From positions 4,352,501 to 4,416,500 of the forward strand of contig JAWQEG010000003.1 in NCBI GenBank assembly GCA_033782935.1: 64,000 nucleotides of DNA, given 5' to 3'. The notes below the pieces were generated by a model, which ran no database searches, was not told the origin of the DNA, and worked only from the letters and a program-made list of their open reading frames with translations. The DNA comes from Petrolisthes cinctipes. Its lineage: Eukaryota; Arthropoda; Malacostraca; Decapoda; Porcellanidae. The translations under genes were made by a program, and so were the position numbers. Positions 37,207-48,749 of this stretch are shown piece by piece (within the stretch, counting starts at the first letter, position 1; each line of letters opens with the position of its first letter).

Positions 37207-38360
37207 GTGTTAGAGTATTTTCAAAATACAGGCCCAAAACATGCTCAAAATCGATGTTTTAGGTGCCCAAAAGTCGATATGTGCATGCATCTTCAGTACC
37301 CGTTTATATCTCAAATTCAGGCTAAAAACACCCGAAAATTCGATATTTTGGTGCACCAGAAGCGATCTGTACATGCCTACTCCGTGTTAGAGTATTTTCA
37401 AAATACAGGCCCAAAACATACTGAAAATCGATATTTTAGATGCCAAAAGTCAATATGTGCATGTATCTTCTGTACCCGTTTATATCTCAAATTCAGGCTC
37501 AAAACACCCGAAAATTCAATATTTTTGGGTCCCAGAAGCAATCTGTACATGCCTACTCAGTGCTAGAATATTTTCAAAATATAGGCTAAAAACATGCTAA
37601 AAATCGATCTTTTAGGTGCCAAAAAGTCGATATCTCAAATTCAGTCCCAAAACACCCGAAAATTCGATATTTAGGGGTCCCAGAAGCGATCTGTACATGC
37701 CTACTCCGTGTTAGAGTATTTTCAAAATACTGGCCAAAAACATACTGAAAATCGATCTTTTAGGTGCCCAAAAGTCGATATGTGCATGCATCTTCTGTAC
37801 CCGTTTATATCTCAAATTCTGGCCCTAAACACCAGAAAATTCAATATTTTGGGGTCCCAAAAGCAATCTGTACATGCCTACTCAATGCGAGAATATTTTC
37901 AAAATATAGGCTAAAAACATGATAAAAATCGATATTTTAGGTGCCCAAAAGTCGATATGTGCATGCATCTTCTGTACTCGTTTATATCTCAAATTCAGGC
38001 TCAAAACACCCTAAAATTCGATATTTTGGGGTCCCAGAAGCGATCTGTACATGCCTACTCAGTGCTAGAATATATTCAAAATATAGGCTCAAAACATGCT
38101 AAAAATCGATATTTTAGGTGCGTAAAGGAGATATCTCAAATTCAGGCCCAAAACACCCGAAAATTCGATATTTAATGGTCCCAGAAGCGATCTGTACATG
38201 CCTACTCCGTGTTAGAGTATTTTCAAGATACAGGCCCAAAACATGCTCAAAATCGATCTTTTAGGTGCCCAAAAGTCGATATGTGCATTCATCTTCAGTA
38301 CCCGTTTATATCTCAAATTCAGGCTCAAAACACCCGAAAATTCGATATTTTGGGGTCTCA

Positions 38361-38376
38361 GAAGCAATACTAGAAT
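38361..38376 (+). other. 19-bp deletion allele (gaagcaatactagaat), first of five
   Basis: The normal 'gcaatctgtacatgcctact' followed by 'cagtgctagaat' is shortened by 19 bp to 'gcaatactagaat'. It occurs at about 38,361, 39,167, 40,300, 44,916 and 47,371, each time beside a unit with 'aaacatgctaaaaatc' or 'aaacatgataaaaatc'. All are in the forward block between 38 and 48 kb, so this is a local lineage marker. Confidence 0.85.
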
Positions 38377-39479
38377 ATTTTCAAAATATAGGCTAAAAAC
38401 ATGATAAAAATCGATATTTTAGGTGCCACAAAGGCGATATCTCAAATTAGGCCCAAAACACCCGAAAATTCGATATTTAGGGGTCCCAGAAGCGATCTGT
38501 ACATGCCTACTTCGTGTTAGAGTATTTTCAAAATACAGGACAAAAACATGTTCAAAATCGATGTTTTAGGTGCCAAAAAGTCGATATGTGCATGCACTTT
38601 CAGTACCCGTTTATATCTCAAATTCTGGCCCTAAACACCCGAAAACTCGATATTTTGGGGTCCCAGAAGCGATCTGTACATGCCTACTCCGTGTTAGAGT
38701 ATTTTCAAAATTCAGGCCCAAAACATGCTGAAAGTCGATATTTTTGGTGCCCAAAGTCAATATGTGTATGCATCTTCTATACTCGTTTATATCTCAAATT
38801 CAGGCTCAAAATACCCGAAAATTCGATATTTTGGGGTCCCAGAAGCGATCTGTACATGCCTACTCAGTGCTAGAATATTTTCAAAATATAGGCTCAAAAC
38901 ATGCTAAAAATCGATATTTTAGGTGCGTAAAGGCGATATCTCAAATTCAGGCCCAAAACACCCGAAAATTCGATATTTAATGGTCCCAGAAGCGATCTGT
39001 ACATGCCTACTCCGTGTTAGAGTATTTTCAAGATACAGGCCCAAAACATGCTCAAAATCGATCTTTTAGGTGCCCAAAAGTCGATATGTGCATTCATCTT
39101 CAGTACCCGTTTATATCTCAAATTCAGGCTCAAAACGCCCGAAAATTCGATATTTTGGGGTCCCAGAAGCAATACTAGAATATTTTCAAAATATATGCTA
39201 AAAACATGCTAAAAATCGATATTTTAGGTGCGTAAAGGCGATATCTCTAATTAAGGCCCAAAACACCCGAAAATTCAATATTTAATGGTCCCACAAGCGA
39301 TCTGTACATGCCTACTCCGTGTTAGAGTATTTTCAAGATACAGTCCCAAAACATGCTCAAAATCGATCTTTTAGGTGCCCAAAAGTCGATATGTGCATTC
39401 ATCTTCAGTACCCGTTTATATCTCAAATTCAGGCTCAAAACACCCGAAAATTCGATATTTTGGGGTCCCAGAAGCAATC

Positions 39480-41740
39480 TGTACATGCCTACTCAGAGCT
39501 AGAATGTTTTTAAAATATAGGCTCAAAACATGCTGAAAATCGATATTTTAGGTGCCCAAAAGTCGATATCTGCATGCATCTTCTGTACTCGTTTATATCT
39601 CAAATTCAAGCTCAAAACACCCGAAAATTCGATATTTTGGGGTCCCAGAAGCGATCTGGACATGCCTACTCAGTGCTAGAATATTTTCAAAATATAGGCT
39701 CAAAACATGCTAAAAATCGATATTTTAGGTGCGTAAAGTCGATATCTCAAATTCAGGCCCAAAACACTCGAAAATTCGATATTTTGGGGTCCCAGAAGCG
39801 ATCTGTACATGCCTACTCCGTGTTAGAGTATTTTCAAGATACAGGCCCAAAACATGCTCAAAATCTATGTTTTAGGTGCCCAAAAGTCGATATGTGCATG
39901 CATCTTCAGTACCCGTTTATATCTCAAATTCAGGCTCAAAACACCCGAAAATTCGATATTTTGGGGTTCCAGAAGCGATCTGTACATGCCTACTCCGTGT
40001 TAGAGTATTTTCAAAATACAGGCTAAAAATATGCTAAAAATCGATCTTTTAGGTGCCAAAAAGTCGATATCTCAAATTCAGTCCCAAAACACCCGAAAAT
40101 TCGATATTTAGGGGTCCCAGAAGCGATCTGTACATGCCTACTCCGTGTTAGAGTATTTTCAAAATACAGGCCAAAAACATACTGAAAATCGATCTTTTAG
40201 GTGCCCAAAAGTCGATATGTGCATTCTTCTTCAGTACCCGTTTATATCTCAAATTCAGGCTCAAAACACCCGAAAATTCGATATTTTGGGGTCCCAGAAG
40301 CAATACTAGAATATTTTCAAAATATAGGCTAAAAACATGATAAAAACCGATATTTTAGGTGCCAAAAAGGCGATATCTCAAATTAGGCCCAAAACACCCG
40401 AAAATTCGATATTTAGGGGTCCCAGAAGCGATCTGTACATGCCTACTCCGTGTTAGAGTATTTTCAAAATACAGGCCAAAAACATGCTCAAAATCGATGT
40501 TTTAGGTGACAAAAAGTCGATATGTGCATGCACTTTCAGTACCCGTTTATATCTCAAATTCTGGCCCTAAACACCCGAAAACTCGATATTTTGGGGTCCC
40601 AGAAGCGATCTGTACATGCCTACTCCGTGTTAGAGTATTTTCAAAATTCAGGCCCAAAACATGCTGAAAATCGATATTTTTGGTGCCCAAAGTCAATATG
40701 TGTATGCATCTTCTATACTCGTTTATATCTCAAATTCAGTCTCAAAATACCCGAAAATTCGATATTTTGGGGTCCCAGAAGCGATCTGTACATGCCTACT
40801 CATTGCTAGAATATTTTCAAAATATAGGCTCAAAACATGCTAAAAATCGATATTTTAGGTGCGTAAAGGCGATATCTCAAATTAAGGCTCAAAACACCCG
40901 AAAATTCAATATTTAATGGTCCCACAAGCGATCTGTACATGCCTACTCCGTGTTAGAGTATTTTCAAGATACAGGCCCAAAACATGCTCAAAATCGATCT
41001 TTTAGGTGCCCAAAAGTCGATATGTGCATTCATCTTCAGTACCCGTTTATATCTCAAATTCAGGCTCAAAACACCCGAAAATTCGATATTTTGGGGTCCC
41101 AGAAGCAATCTGTACATGCCTACTCAGTGCGAGAATATTTTCAAAATATAGGCTAAAAACATGATAAAAATCGATATTTTAAGTGCCAAAAAGTCGATAT
41201 CTCAAATTCAGTCCCAAAACACCCGAAAATTCGATATTTAGGGGTCCCAGAAGCGATCTGTACATGCCTACTCCGTGTTAGAGTATTTTCAAAATACAGG
41301 CCCAAAACATGCTCAAAATCGATGTTTTAGGTGCCAAAAAGTCGATATGTGCATGCACTTTCAGTACCCGTTTATATCTCAAATTCAGGCTCAAAACACC
41401 CGAAAATTCGATATTTTGGGGTCCCAGAAGCGATCTGTACATGCCTACTCCTTATTAGAGTATTTTCAAAATACATGCCCAAAACATACTGAAAATCGAT
41501 ATTTTAGATGCCCAAAGTCAATATGTGCATGTATCTTCTGTACCCTTATATATCTTAAATTCAGGCTCAAAACACCCGAAAAGTCAATATTTTGGGGTCC
41601 CAGAAGCAATCTGTACATGCCTACTGAGTGCTAGAATATTTTCAAAATATAGGCTAAAAACATGCTAAAAATCGATATTTTAGGTGCCAAAAAGTCGATA
41701 TCTCAAATTAAGGCCCAAAACACCCGAATATTCGATATTT
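39480..41740 (+). repeat. About 2.3-kb higher-order unit, distant copy (partners at 44,098 and 46,555)
   Basis: This segment matches 44,098-46,358 at a constant offset of 4618 bp. Markers are 'actcagagctagaatg', 'gatatctgcatgcatc', 'gcgatctggacatgcc', 'caaaatctatgtttt', 'ggctaaaaatatgctaaa', 'gaagcaatactagaat', 'cgaaaactcgatatttt' and 'ctccttattagag'. Confidence 0.85.
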
Positions 41741-42107
41741 AGAGGTCCCAGAAGGTATCTGTACATGCCTACTCCGTGTTAGAGTATTTTCAAAATACAG
41801 GCCAAAAACATACTGAAAATCGATCTTTTAGGTGCCCAAAAGTCGATATGTGCATGCATCTTCTGTACCCGTTTATATCTCAAATTCTGGCCCTAAACAC
41901 CCGAAAATTCGATATTTTGGGGACCCAGAAGCGATCTGTACATGCCTACTCCGTGTTAGAGTATTTTCAAAATTCAGGCCCAAAACATGCTGAAAATCGA
42001 TATTTTTGGTGCCCAAAGTCAATATGTGCATGTATCTTCTGTACCCGTTTACATCTCAAATTCAGGCTCAAAACACCCGAAAATTCAATATTTTGGGGTC
42101 CCAGAAG

Positions 42108-42127
42108 CAATCTGTACAGTGCTAGAA
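42108..42127 (+). other. 10-bp deletion allele (ctgtacagtgctag)
   Basis: The expected 'ctgtacatgcctactcagtg' is reduced to 'ctgtacagtg', which removes 10 bp between the two GTAC/AGTG landmarks. The same junction, reverse-complemented as 'actgtacagattgc', recurs in the reverse block at about 49,378, 53,503, 55,963, 57,123, 58,445, 59,939, 61,261, 62,755 and 63,395. A related form lies at 49,721 in a different monomer type. Confidence 0.85.
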
Positions 42128-42500
42128 TATTTTCAAAATATAGGCTAAAAACATGCAAAAAATCGATCTTTTAGGTGCCAAAAAGTCGATATCTCAAATT
42201 CAGTCCCAAAACACCCAAAAATTCGATATTTAAAGGTCCCAGAAGCGATCTGTACATGCCTACTCCGTGTTAGAGTATTTTCAAAATACATGCTCAAAAC
42301 ATACTGAAAATCGATCTTTTAGGTGCACAAAAGTCGATATGTGCATGCATCTTCAGTACCCGTTTATATCTCAAATTCAGGCTGAAAACACCAGAAAATT
42401 CGATATTTTGGGGTCCCAGAAGCGATCTGTACATGCCTACTCCGTGTTAGAGTATTTTCAAAATTCAGGCCCAAAACATGCTGAAAATCGATATTTTTGG

Positions 42501-42520
42501 TGCCCAAAGTGCATGTATCT
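42501..42520 (+). other. 8-bp deletion allele (cccaaagtgcatg)
   Basis: The normal 'aaagtcaatatgtgcatg' has lost 8 bp between two GT dinucleotides. The same junction exists once in the reverse block at about 56,052-56,064 ('catgcactttgggc'). Sharing an exact deletion across the orientation switch supports common descent of the two segments. Confidence 0.83.
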
Positions 42521-42830
42521 TCTGTACCCGTTTATATCTCAAATTCAGGCTCAAAACACCCGAAAATTCAATATTTTGGGGTCCCAGAAGCAATCTGTAC
42601 ATGCCTACTCGGTGCTAGAATACTTTGAAAATATAGGCTCAAAACATGCTAAAAATCGATATTTTAGGTGCGTAAAGGCGATATCTCAAATTCAGGCCCA
42701 AAACACCCGAAAATTCGATATTTTGGGGTCCCAGAAGCGATCTGTACATGCCTACTCCGTGTTAGAGTATTTTCAAAATACAGGCCCAAAACATGCTGAA
42801 AATCGATAATTTAGATGCCCAAAGTCAATA

Positions 42831-44009
42831 TGTGCATGTATCTTCTGTACCCGTTTATATCTCAAATTCAGGCTCAAAACACCCGAAAATTCAATATTTT
42901 GGGGTCCCAGAAGCAATCTGTACATGCCTACTCAGTGCTAGAATATTTTCAAAACTTAGGCTAAAAACATGCTAAAAATCGATATTTTAGATGCCAAAAA
43001 GTCGATATCTCAAATTCAGTCCCAAAACACCCGAAAATTCGATATTTAGGGGTCCCAGAAGCGATCTGTACATGCCTACTCCGTGTTAGAGTGTTTTCAA
43101 AATACAGGCCAAAAACATACTGAAAATCGATCTTTTAGTTGCCCAAAAGTCGATATGTGCATGCATCTTCTGTACCCGTTTTTATCTCAAATTCTGGCCC
43201 TAAACACCCGAAAATTCGATATTTTGGGGTCCCAAAAGCGATCTGTACATGCCTACTCCGTGTTAGAGTATTTTCAAAATTCAGGCCCAAAACATGTTGA
43301 AAATCGATATTTTTGGTGCCCAAAGTCAATATGTGTATGCTTCTTCTATACTCGTTTATATCTCAAATTCAGGCTCAAAACACCCGAAATTTCGATATTT
43401 TGGAGTCCCAGAAGCGATCTGTACATGCCTACTCAGTGCTAGAATGTTTTCAAAATATAGGCTCAAAACATGCTCAAAATCGATATTTTAGGTGCCCAAA
43501 AGTCGATATGTTCATGCATCTTCTGTACTCGTTTATATCTCAAATTCAGGCTCAAAACACCCGAAAATTTGATATTTTGGGGTCCCAGAAGCGATCTGTA
43601 CATGCCTACTCAGTGCTAGAATGTTTTTAAAATATAGGCTAAAAACATGCTCAAAATCGATATTTTAGGTGCCCAAAAGTCGATATGTGCATGCATCTTC
43701 TGTACTCGTTTATATCTCAAATTCAGGTTCAAAACACCCGAAAATTCGATATTTTGGGGTCCCAGAAGCGATCTGTACATGCCTACTCAGTGCTAGAATA
43801 TTTTCAAAATATAGGCTTAAAACATGCTAAAAATCGATATTTTAGGTGCGTAAAGGCGATATCTCAAATTAAGGCCCAAAACACCCGAAAATTCGATATT
43901 TAGGGGTCCCAGAAACGATCTGTACATGCCTACTCCGTTTTAGAGTATTTTCAAAATACAGGCCAAAAACATACTGAAAATCGATCTTTTAGGTGCCCAA
44001 AAGTCGATA
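42831..44009 (+). repeat. Forward mosaic segment 7
   Basis: This is satellite only, about seven monomers. It resembles the 22.9-23.8 kb type of order ('gataatttagatgccc', then 'cttttagttgcccaaaag', then 'aaacatgttgaaaatcg' with 'gtatgcttcttctatac'). Private variants include 'aaaacttaggct' (about 42,952) and 'gatatgttcatgc' (about 43,505). No gene is supported. Confidence 0.78.
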
Positions 44010-46466
44010 TGTGCATGCATCTTTTGTACCCGTTTATATCTCAAATTCTGGCCCTAAACACCCGAAAATTCGATATTTTGCGGTCCCAGAAGCGATCTGT
44101 ACATGCCTACTCAGAGAAAGAATGTTTTTAAAATATAGGCTCAAAACATGCTGAAAATCGATATTTTAGGTGCCCAAAAGTCGATATCTGCATGCATCTT
44201 CTGTACTCGTTTATATCTCAAATTCAAGCTCAAAACACCCGAAAATTCGATATTTTGGGGTCCCAGAAGCGATCTGGACATGCCTACTCAGTGCTAGAAT
44301 ATTTTCAAAATATAGGCTCAAAACATGCTAAAAATCGATATTTTAGGTGCGTAAAGTCGATATCTCAAATTCAGGCCCAAAACACTCGAAAATTCGATAT
44401 TTTGGGGTCCCAAAAGCGATCTGTACATGCCTACTCCGTGTTAGAGTATTTTCAAGATACAGGCCCAAAACATGCTCAAAATCTATGTTTTAGGTGCCCA
44501 AAAGTCGATATGTGCATGCATCTTCAGTACCCGTTTATATCTCAAATTCAGGCTCAAAACACCCGAAAATTCGATATTTTGGGGTCCCAGAAGCGATCTG
44601 TACATGCCTACTCCGTGTTAGAGTATTTTCAAAATACAGGCTAAAAATATGCTAAAAATCGATCTTTTAGGTGCCAAAAAGTCGATATCTCAAATTCAGT
44701 CCCAAAACACCCGAAAATTCGATATTTAGGGGTCCCAGAAGCGATCTGTACATGCCTACTCCGTGTTAGAGTATTTTCAAAATACAGACCAAAAACATAC
44801 TGAAAATCGATCTTTTAGATGCCCAAAAGTCGATATGTGCATTCTTCTTCAGTACCCGTTTATATCTCAAATTCAGGCTCAAAACACCCGAAAATTCGAT
44901 ATTTTGGGGTCCCAGAAGCAATACTAGAATATTTTCAAAATATAGGCTAAAAACATGATAAAAATCGATATTTTAGGTGCCAAAAAGGCGATATCTCAAA
45001 TTAGGCCCAAAACACCCGAAAATTCGATATTTAGGGGTCCCAGAAGCGATCTGTACATGCCTACTCCGTGTTAGAGTATTTTCAAAATACAGGCCAAAAA
45101 CATGCTCAAAATCGATGTTTTAGGTGCCAAAAAGTCGATATGTGCATGCACTTTCAGTACCCGTTTATATCTCAAATTCTGGCCCTAAACACCCGAAAAC
45201 TCGATATTTTGGGGTCCCAGAAGCAATCTGTACATGCCTACTCCGTGTTAGAGTATTTTCAAAATTCAGGCCCAAAACATGCTGAAAATCGATATTTTTG
45301 GTGCCCAAAGTCAATATGTGTATGCATCTTCTATACTCGTTTATATCTCAAATTCAGTCTCAAAATACCCGAAAATTCGATATTTTGGGGTCCCAGAAGC
45401 GATCTGTACATGCCTAGTCAGTGCTAGAATATTTTCAAAATATAGGCTCAAAACATGCTAAAAATCGATATTTTAGGTGCGTAAAGGCGATATCTCAAAT
45501 TAAGGCCCAAAACACCCGAAAATTCAATATTTAATGGTCCCACAAGCGATCTGTACATGCCTCCTCCGTGTTAGAGTATTTTCAAGATACAGGCCCAAAA
45601 CATGCTCAAAATCGATCTTTTAGGTGCCCAAAAGTCGATATGTGCATTCATCTTCAGTACCCGTTTATATCTCAAATTCAGGCTCAAAACACCCGAAAAT
45701 TCGATATTTTGGGGTCCCAGAAGCAATCTGTACATGCCTACTCAGTGCGAGAATATTTTCAAAATATAGGCTAAAAACATGATAAAAATCGATATTTTAA
45801 GTGCCAAAAAGTCGATATCTCAAATTCAGTCCCAAAACACCCGAAAATTCGATATTTAGGGGTCCCAGAAGCGATCTGTACATGCCTACTCCGTGTTAGA
45901 GTATTTTCAAAATACAGGCCCAAAACATGATCAAAATCGATGTTTTAGGTGCCAAAAAGTCGATATGTGCATGCACTTTCAGTACACGTTTATATCTCAA
46001 ATTCAGGCTCAAAACACCCGAAAATTCGATATTTTGGGGTCCCAGAAGCGATCTGTACATGCCTACTCCTTATTAGAGTATTTTCAAAATACATGCCCAA
46101 AACATGCTGAAAATCGATATTTTAGATGCCCAAAGTCAATATGTGCATGTATCTTCTGTACCCTTATATATCTTAAATTCAGGCTCAAAACACCCGAAAA
46201 GTCAATATTTTGGGGTCCCAGAAGCAATCTGTACATGCCTACTGAGTGCTAGAATATTTTCAAAATATAGGCTAAAAACATGCTAAAAATCGATATTTTA
46301 GGTGCCAAAAAGTCGATATCTCAAATTAAGGCCCAAAACACCCGAAAATTCGATATTTAGGGGTCACAGAAGCGATCTGTACATGCCTACTCCGTGTTAG
46401 AGTATTTTCAAAATACAGGCCCAAAACATGCTCAAAATCGATGTTTTAGGTGCCAAAAAGTCGATA
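44010..46466 (+). repeat. 2457-bp higher-order repeat, copy 1
   Basis: This unit matches the following copy at a constant offset of 2457 bp. It includes one short unit with the 19-bp deletion ('gaagcaatactagaat', about 44,916) and the 'ctccttattagag' monomer (about 46,066). It also matches 39.48-41.74 kb over most of its length. Confidence 0.87.
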
Positions 46467-48749
46467 TGTGCATGCATCTTTTGTACCCGTTTATATCTCA
46501 AATTCTGGCCCTAAACACCCGAAAATTCGATATTTTGCGGACCCAGAAGCGATCTGTACATGCCTACTCAGAGCTAGAATGTTTTTAAAATATAGGCTCA
46601 AAACATGCTGAAAATCGATATTTTAGGTGCCCAAAAGTCGATATGTGCATGCATCTTCTGTACTCGTTTATATCTCAAAATCAAGCTCAAAACACCCGAA
46701 AATTCGATATTTTGGGGTCCCAGAAGCGATCTGTACATGCCTACTCAGTGCTAGAATATTTTCAAAATATAGGCTCAAAACATGCCAAAAATCGATATTT
46801 TAGGTGCGTAAAGTCGATATCTCAAATTCAGGCCCAAAACACTCGAAAATTCGATATTTTGGGGTCCCAGAAGCGATCTGTACATGCCTACTCCGTGTTA
46901 GAGTATTTTCAAGATACAGGCCCAAAACATGCTCAAAATCTACGTTTTAGGTGCCCAAAAGTCGATATGTGCATGCATCTTCAGTACCCGTTTATATCTC
47001 AAATTCAGGCTCAAAACACCCGAAAATTCGATATTTTGGGGTCCCAGAAGCGATCTGTACATGCCTACTCCGTGTTAGAGTATTTTCAAAATACAGGGTA
47101 AAAACATGCTAAAAATCGATCTTTTAGGTGCCAAAAAGTCGATATCTCAAATTCAGTCCCAAAACACCCGAAAATTCGATATTTAGGGGTCCCAGAAGCG
47201 ATCTGTACATGCCTACTCCGTGTTAGAGTATTTTCAAAATACAGGCCAAAAACATACTGAAAATGAATCTTTTAGGTGCCCAAAAGTCGATATGTGCATT
47301 CATCTTCAGTACCCGTTTATATCTCAAATTCAGGCTCAAAACACCCGAAAATTCGATATTTTGGGGTCCCAAAAGCAATACTAGAATATTTTCAAAATAT
47401 AGGCTAAAAACATGATAAAAATCGATATTTTAGGTGCCAAAAAGGCGATATCTCAAAATAGGCCCAAAATACCCGAAAATTCGATATTTAGGGGTCCCAG
47501 AAGCGATCTGTACATGCCTACTCCGTGTTAGAGTATTTTCAAAATACAGGCCAAAAACATGCTCAAAATCGATGTTTTAGGTGCCAAAAAGTCGATATGT
47601 GCATGCACTTTCAGTACCCGTTTATATCTCAAATTCTGGCCCTAAACACCCGAAAACTCGATATTTTGGGGTCCCAGAAGCGATCTGTACATGCCTACTC
47701 CGTGTTAGAGTATTTTCAAAATTCAGGCCCAAAACTTGCTGAAAATCGATATTTTTGGTGCCCAAAGTCAATATGTGTATGCATCTTCTATACTCGTTTA
47801 TATCTCAAATTCAGGCTCAAAATACCCGAAAATTCGATATTTTGGGGTCCCAGAAGCGATCTGTACATGCCTACTCAGTGCTAGAATATTTTCAAAATAT
47901 AGGCTCAAAACATGCTAAAAATCAATATTTTAGGTGCGTAAAGGCGATATCTCAAATTAAGGCCCAAAACACCCGAAAATTCAATATTTAATGGTCCCAC
48001 AAGCGATCTGTACATGCCTACTCCGTGTTAGAGTATTTTCAAGATACAGGCCCAAAACATGCTCAAAATCGATCTTTTAGGTGCCCAAAAGTCGATATGT
48101 GCATTCATCTTCAGTACCCGTTTATATCTCAAATTCAGGCTCAAAAAACCCGAAAATTCGATATTTTGGGGTCCCAGAAGCAATCTGTACATGCCTACTC
48201 AGTGCGAGAATATTTTCAAAATATAGGCTAAAAACATGATAAAAATCGATATTTTAAGTGCCAAAAAGTCGATATCTCAAATTCAGTCCCAAAACACCCG
48301 AAAATTCGATATTTAGGGGTCCCAGAAGCGATCTGTACATGCCTACTCCGTGTTAGAGTATTTTCAAAATACAGGCCCAAAACATGCTCAAAATCGATGT
48401 TTTAGGTGCCAAAAAGTCGATATGTGCATGCACTTTCAGTACCCGATTATATCTCAAATTCAGGCTCAAAACACCCGAAAATTCGATATTTTGGGGTCCC
48501 AGAAGCGATCTGTACATGCCTACTCCTTATTAGAGTATTTTCAAAATACATGCCCAAAACATGCTGAAAATCGATATTTTAGATGCCCAAAGTCAATATG
48601 TGCATGTATCTTCTGTACCCTTATATATCTTAAATTCAGGCTCAAAACACCCGAAAAGTCAATATTTTGGGGTCCCAGAAGCAATCTGTACATGCCTACT
48701 CAGTGCTAGAATATTTTCAAAATATAGGCTAAAAACATGCTAAAAATCG
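46467..48749 (+). repeat. 2457-bp higher-order repeat, copy 2, cut by the orientation switch
   Basis: This is the tandem partner of 44,010-46,466. It ends at 48,749, about 174 bp short of a full unit, because the array orientation flips there. The last forward monomers ('ctccttattagag', 'acccttatatatcttaaatt', 'cccgaaaagtcaatatt') correspond to 46,066-46,290 of copy 1. Confidence 0.87.
48746..48749. other. Array orientation switch (inversion breakpoint) with ATCG microhomology
   Basis: Left of this point the sequence runs 'catgctaaaaatcg', which in a normal forward monomer continues 'atatttt'. It instead continues 'cttctgggaccccaaa', which is the minus-strand reading of 'ggggtcccagaagcgat'. 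The four bases ATCG fit both the forward monomer (aaaATCGat) and the reversed monomer (ATCGcttctggg). The breakpoint is therefore ambiguous over exactly these 4 bp, as expected for an end-joining or template-switch event. The two arms are not a mirror image: the first reversed monomers are a different subtype from the last forward ones, so it is not a simple hairpin palindrome. A misassembly at the point where two arrays meet cannot be excluded from sequence alone. Confidence 0.93.

Larger units (their letters stand above)
36743..39479 (+). repeat. Forward mosaic segment 6
   Basis: This is satellite only. It contains the 227-codon open frame at 36,883-37,566, which is a repeat artefact. It also holds the first two 19-bp-deleted short units ('gaagcaatactagaat' at about 38,361 and 39,167). 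The 38.5-38.98 kb part resembles 40.45-40.92 kb at an offset of 1936 bp. Confidence 0.8.
41741..42830 (+). repeat. Forward island with reverse-block-type monomers
   Basis: This stretch breaks the 2.46-kb pattern of its surroundings. It carries variants otherwise typical of the reverse block: a 10-bp deletion ('caatctgtacagtgctag', about 42,108), 'catgctcaaaacatactg' (about 42,290), 'gtgcacaaaagtcg' (about 42,323) and an 8-bp deletion ('cccaaagtgcatgtatc', about 42,503). The order of these monomers also matches reverse-block units read on the minus strand. Confidence 0.83.
1..48749 (+). repeat. Forward-orientation satellite array block
   Basis: This block is an uninterrupted head-to-tail array of one satellite family. 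Each unit carries the landmarks 'tgtacatgcctactc', then 'gtgttagag' or 'gtgctagaa', then 'attttcaaaata', 'aaaatcgat', 'tatatctcaaatt', 'cacccgaaaattcgat' and 'ggggtcccagaagc'. Landmark spacing is 176-177 bp in full-length units and 147-148 bp in short units. Subtypes differ by a few per cent and are arranged as a mosaic of higher-order repeats. I saw no transposon ends, poly(A) tails, LTRs, simple-sequence tracts or unique insertions. The first base already lies inside a monomer, so the array extends upstream. The strand label is a convention for orientation only. A centromeric or pericentromeric role is inferred from array type, not shown by the sequence. Confidence 0.97.
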
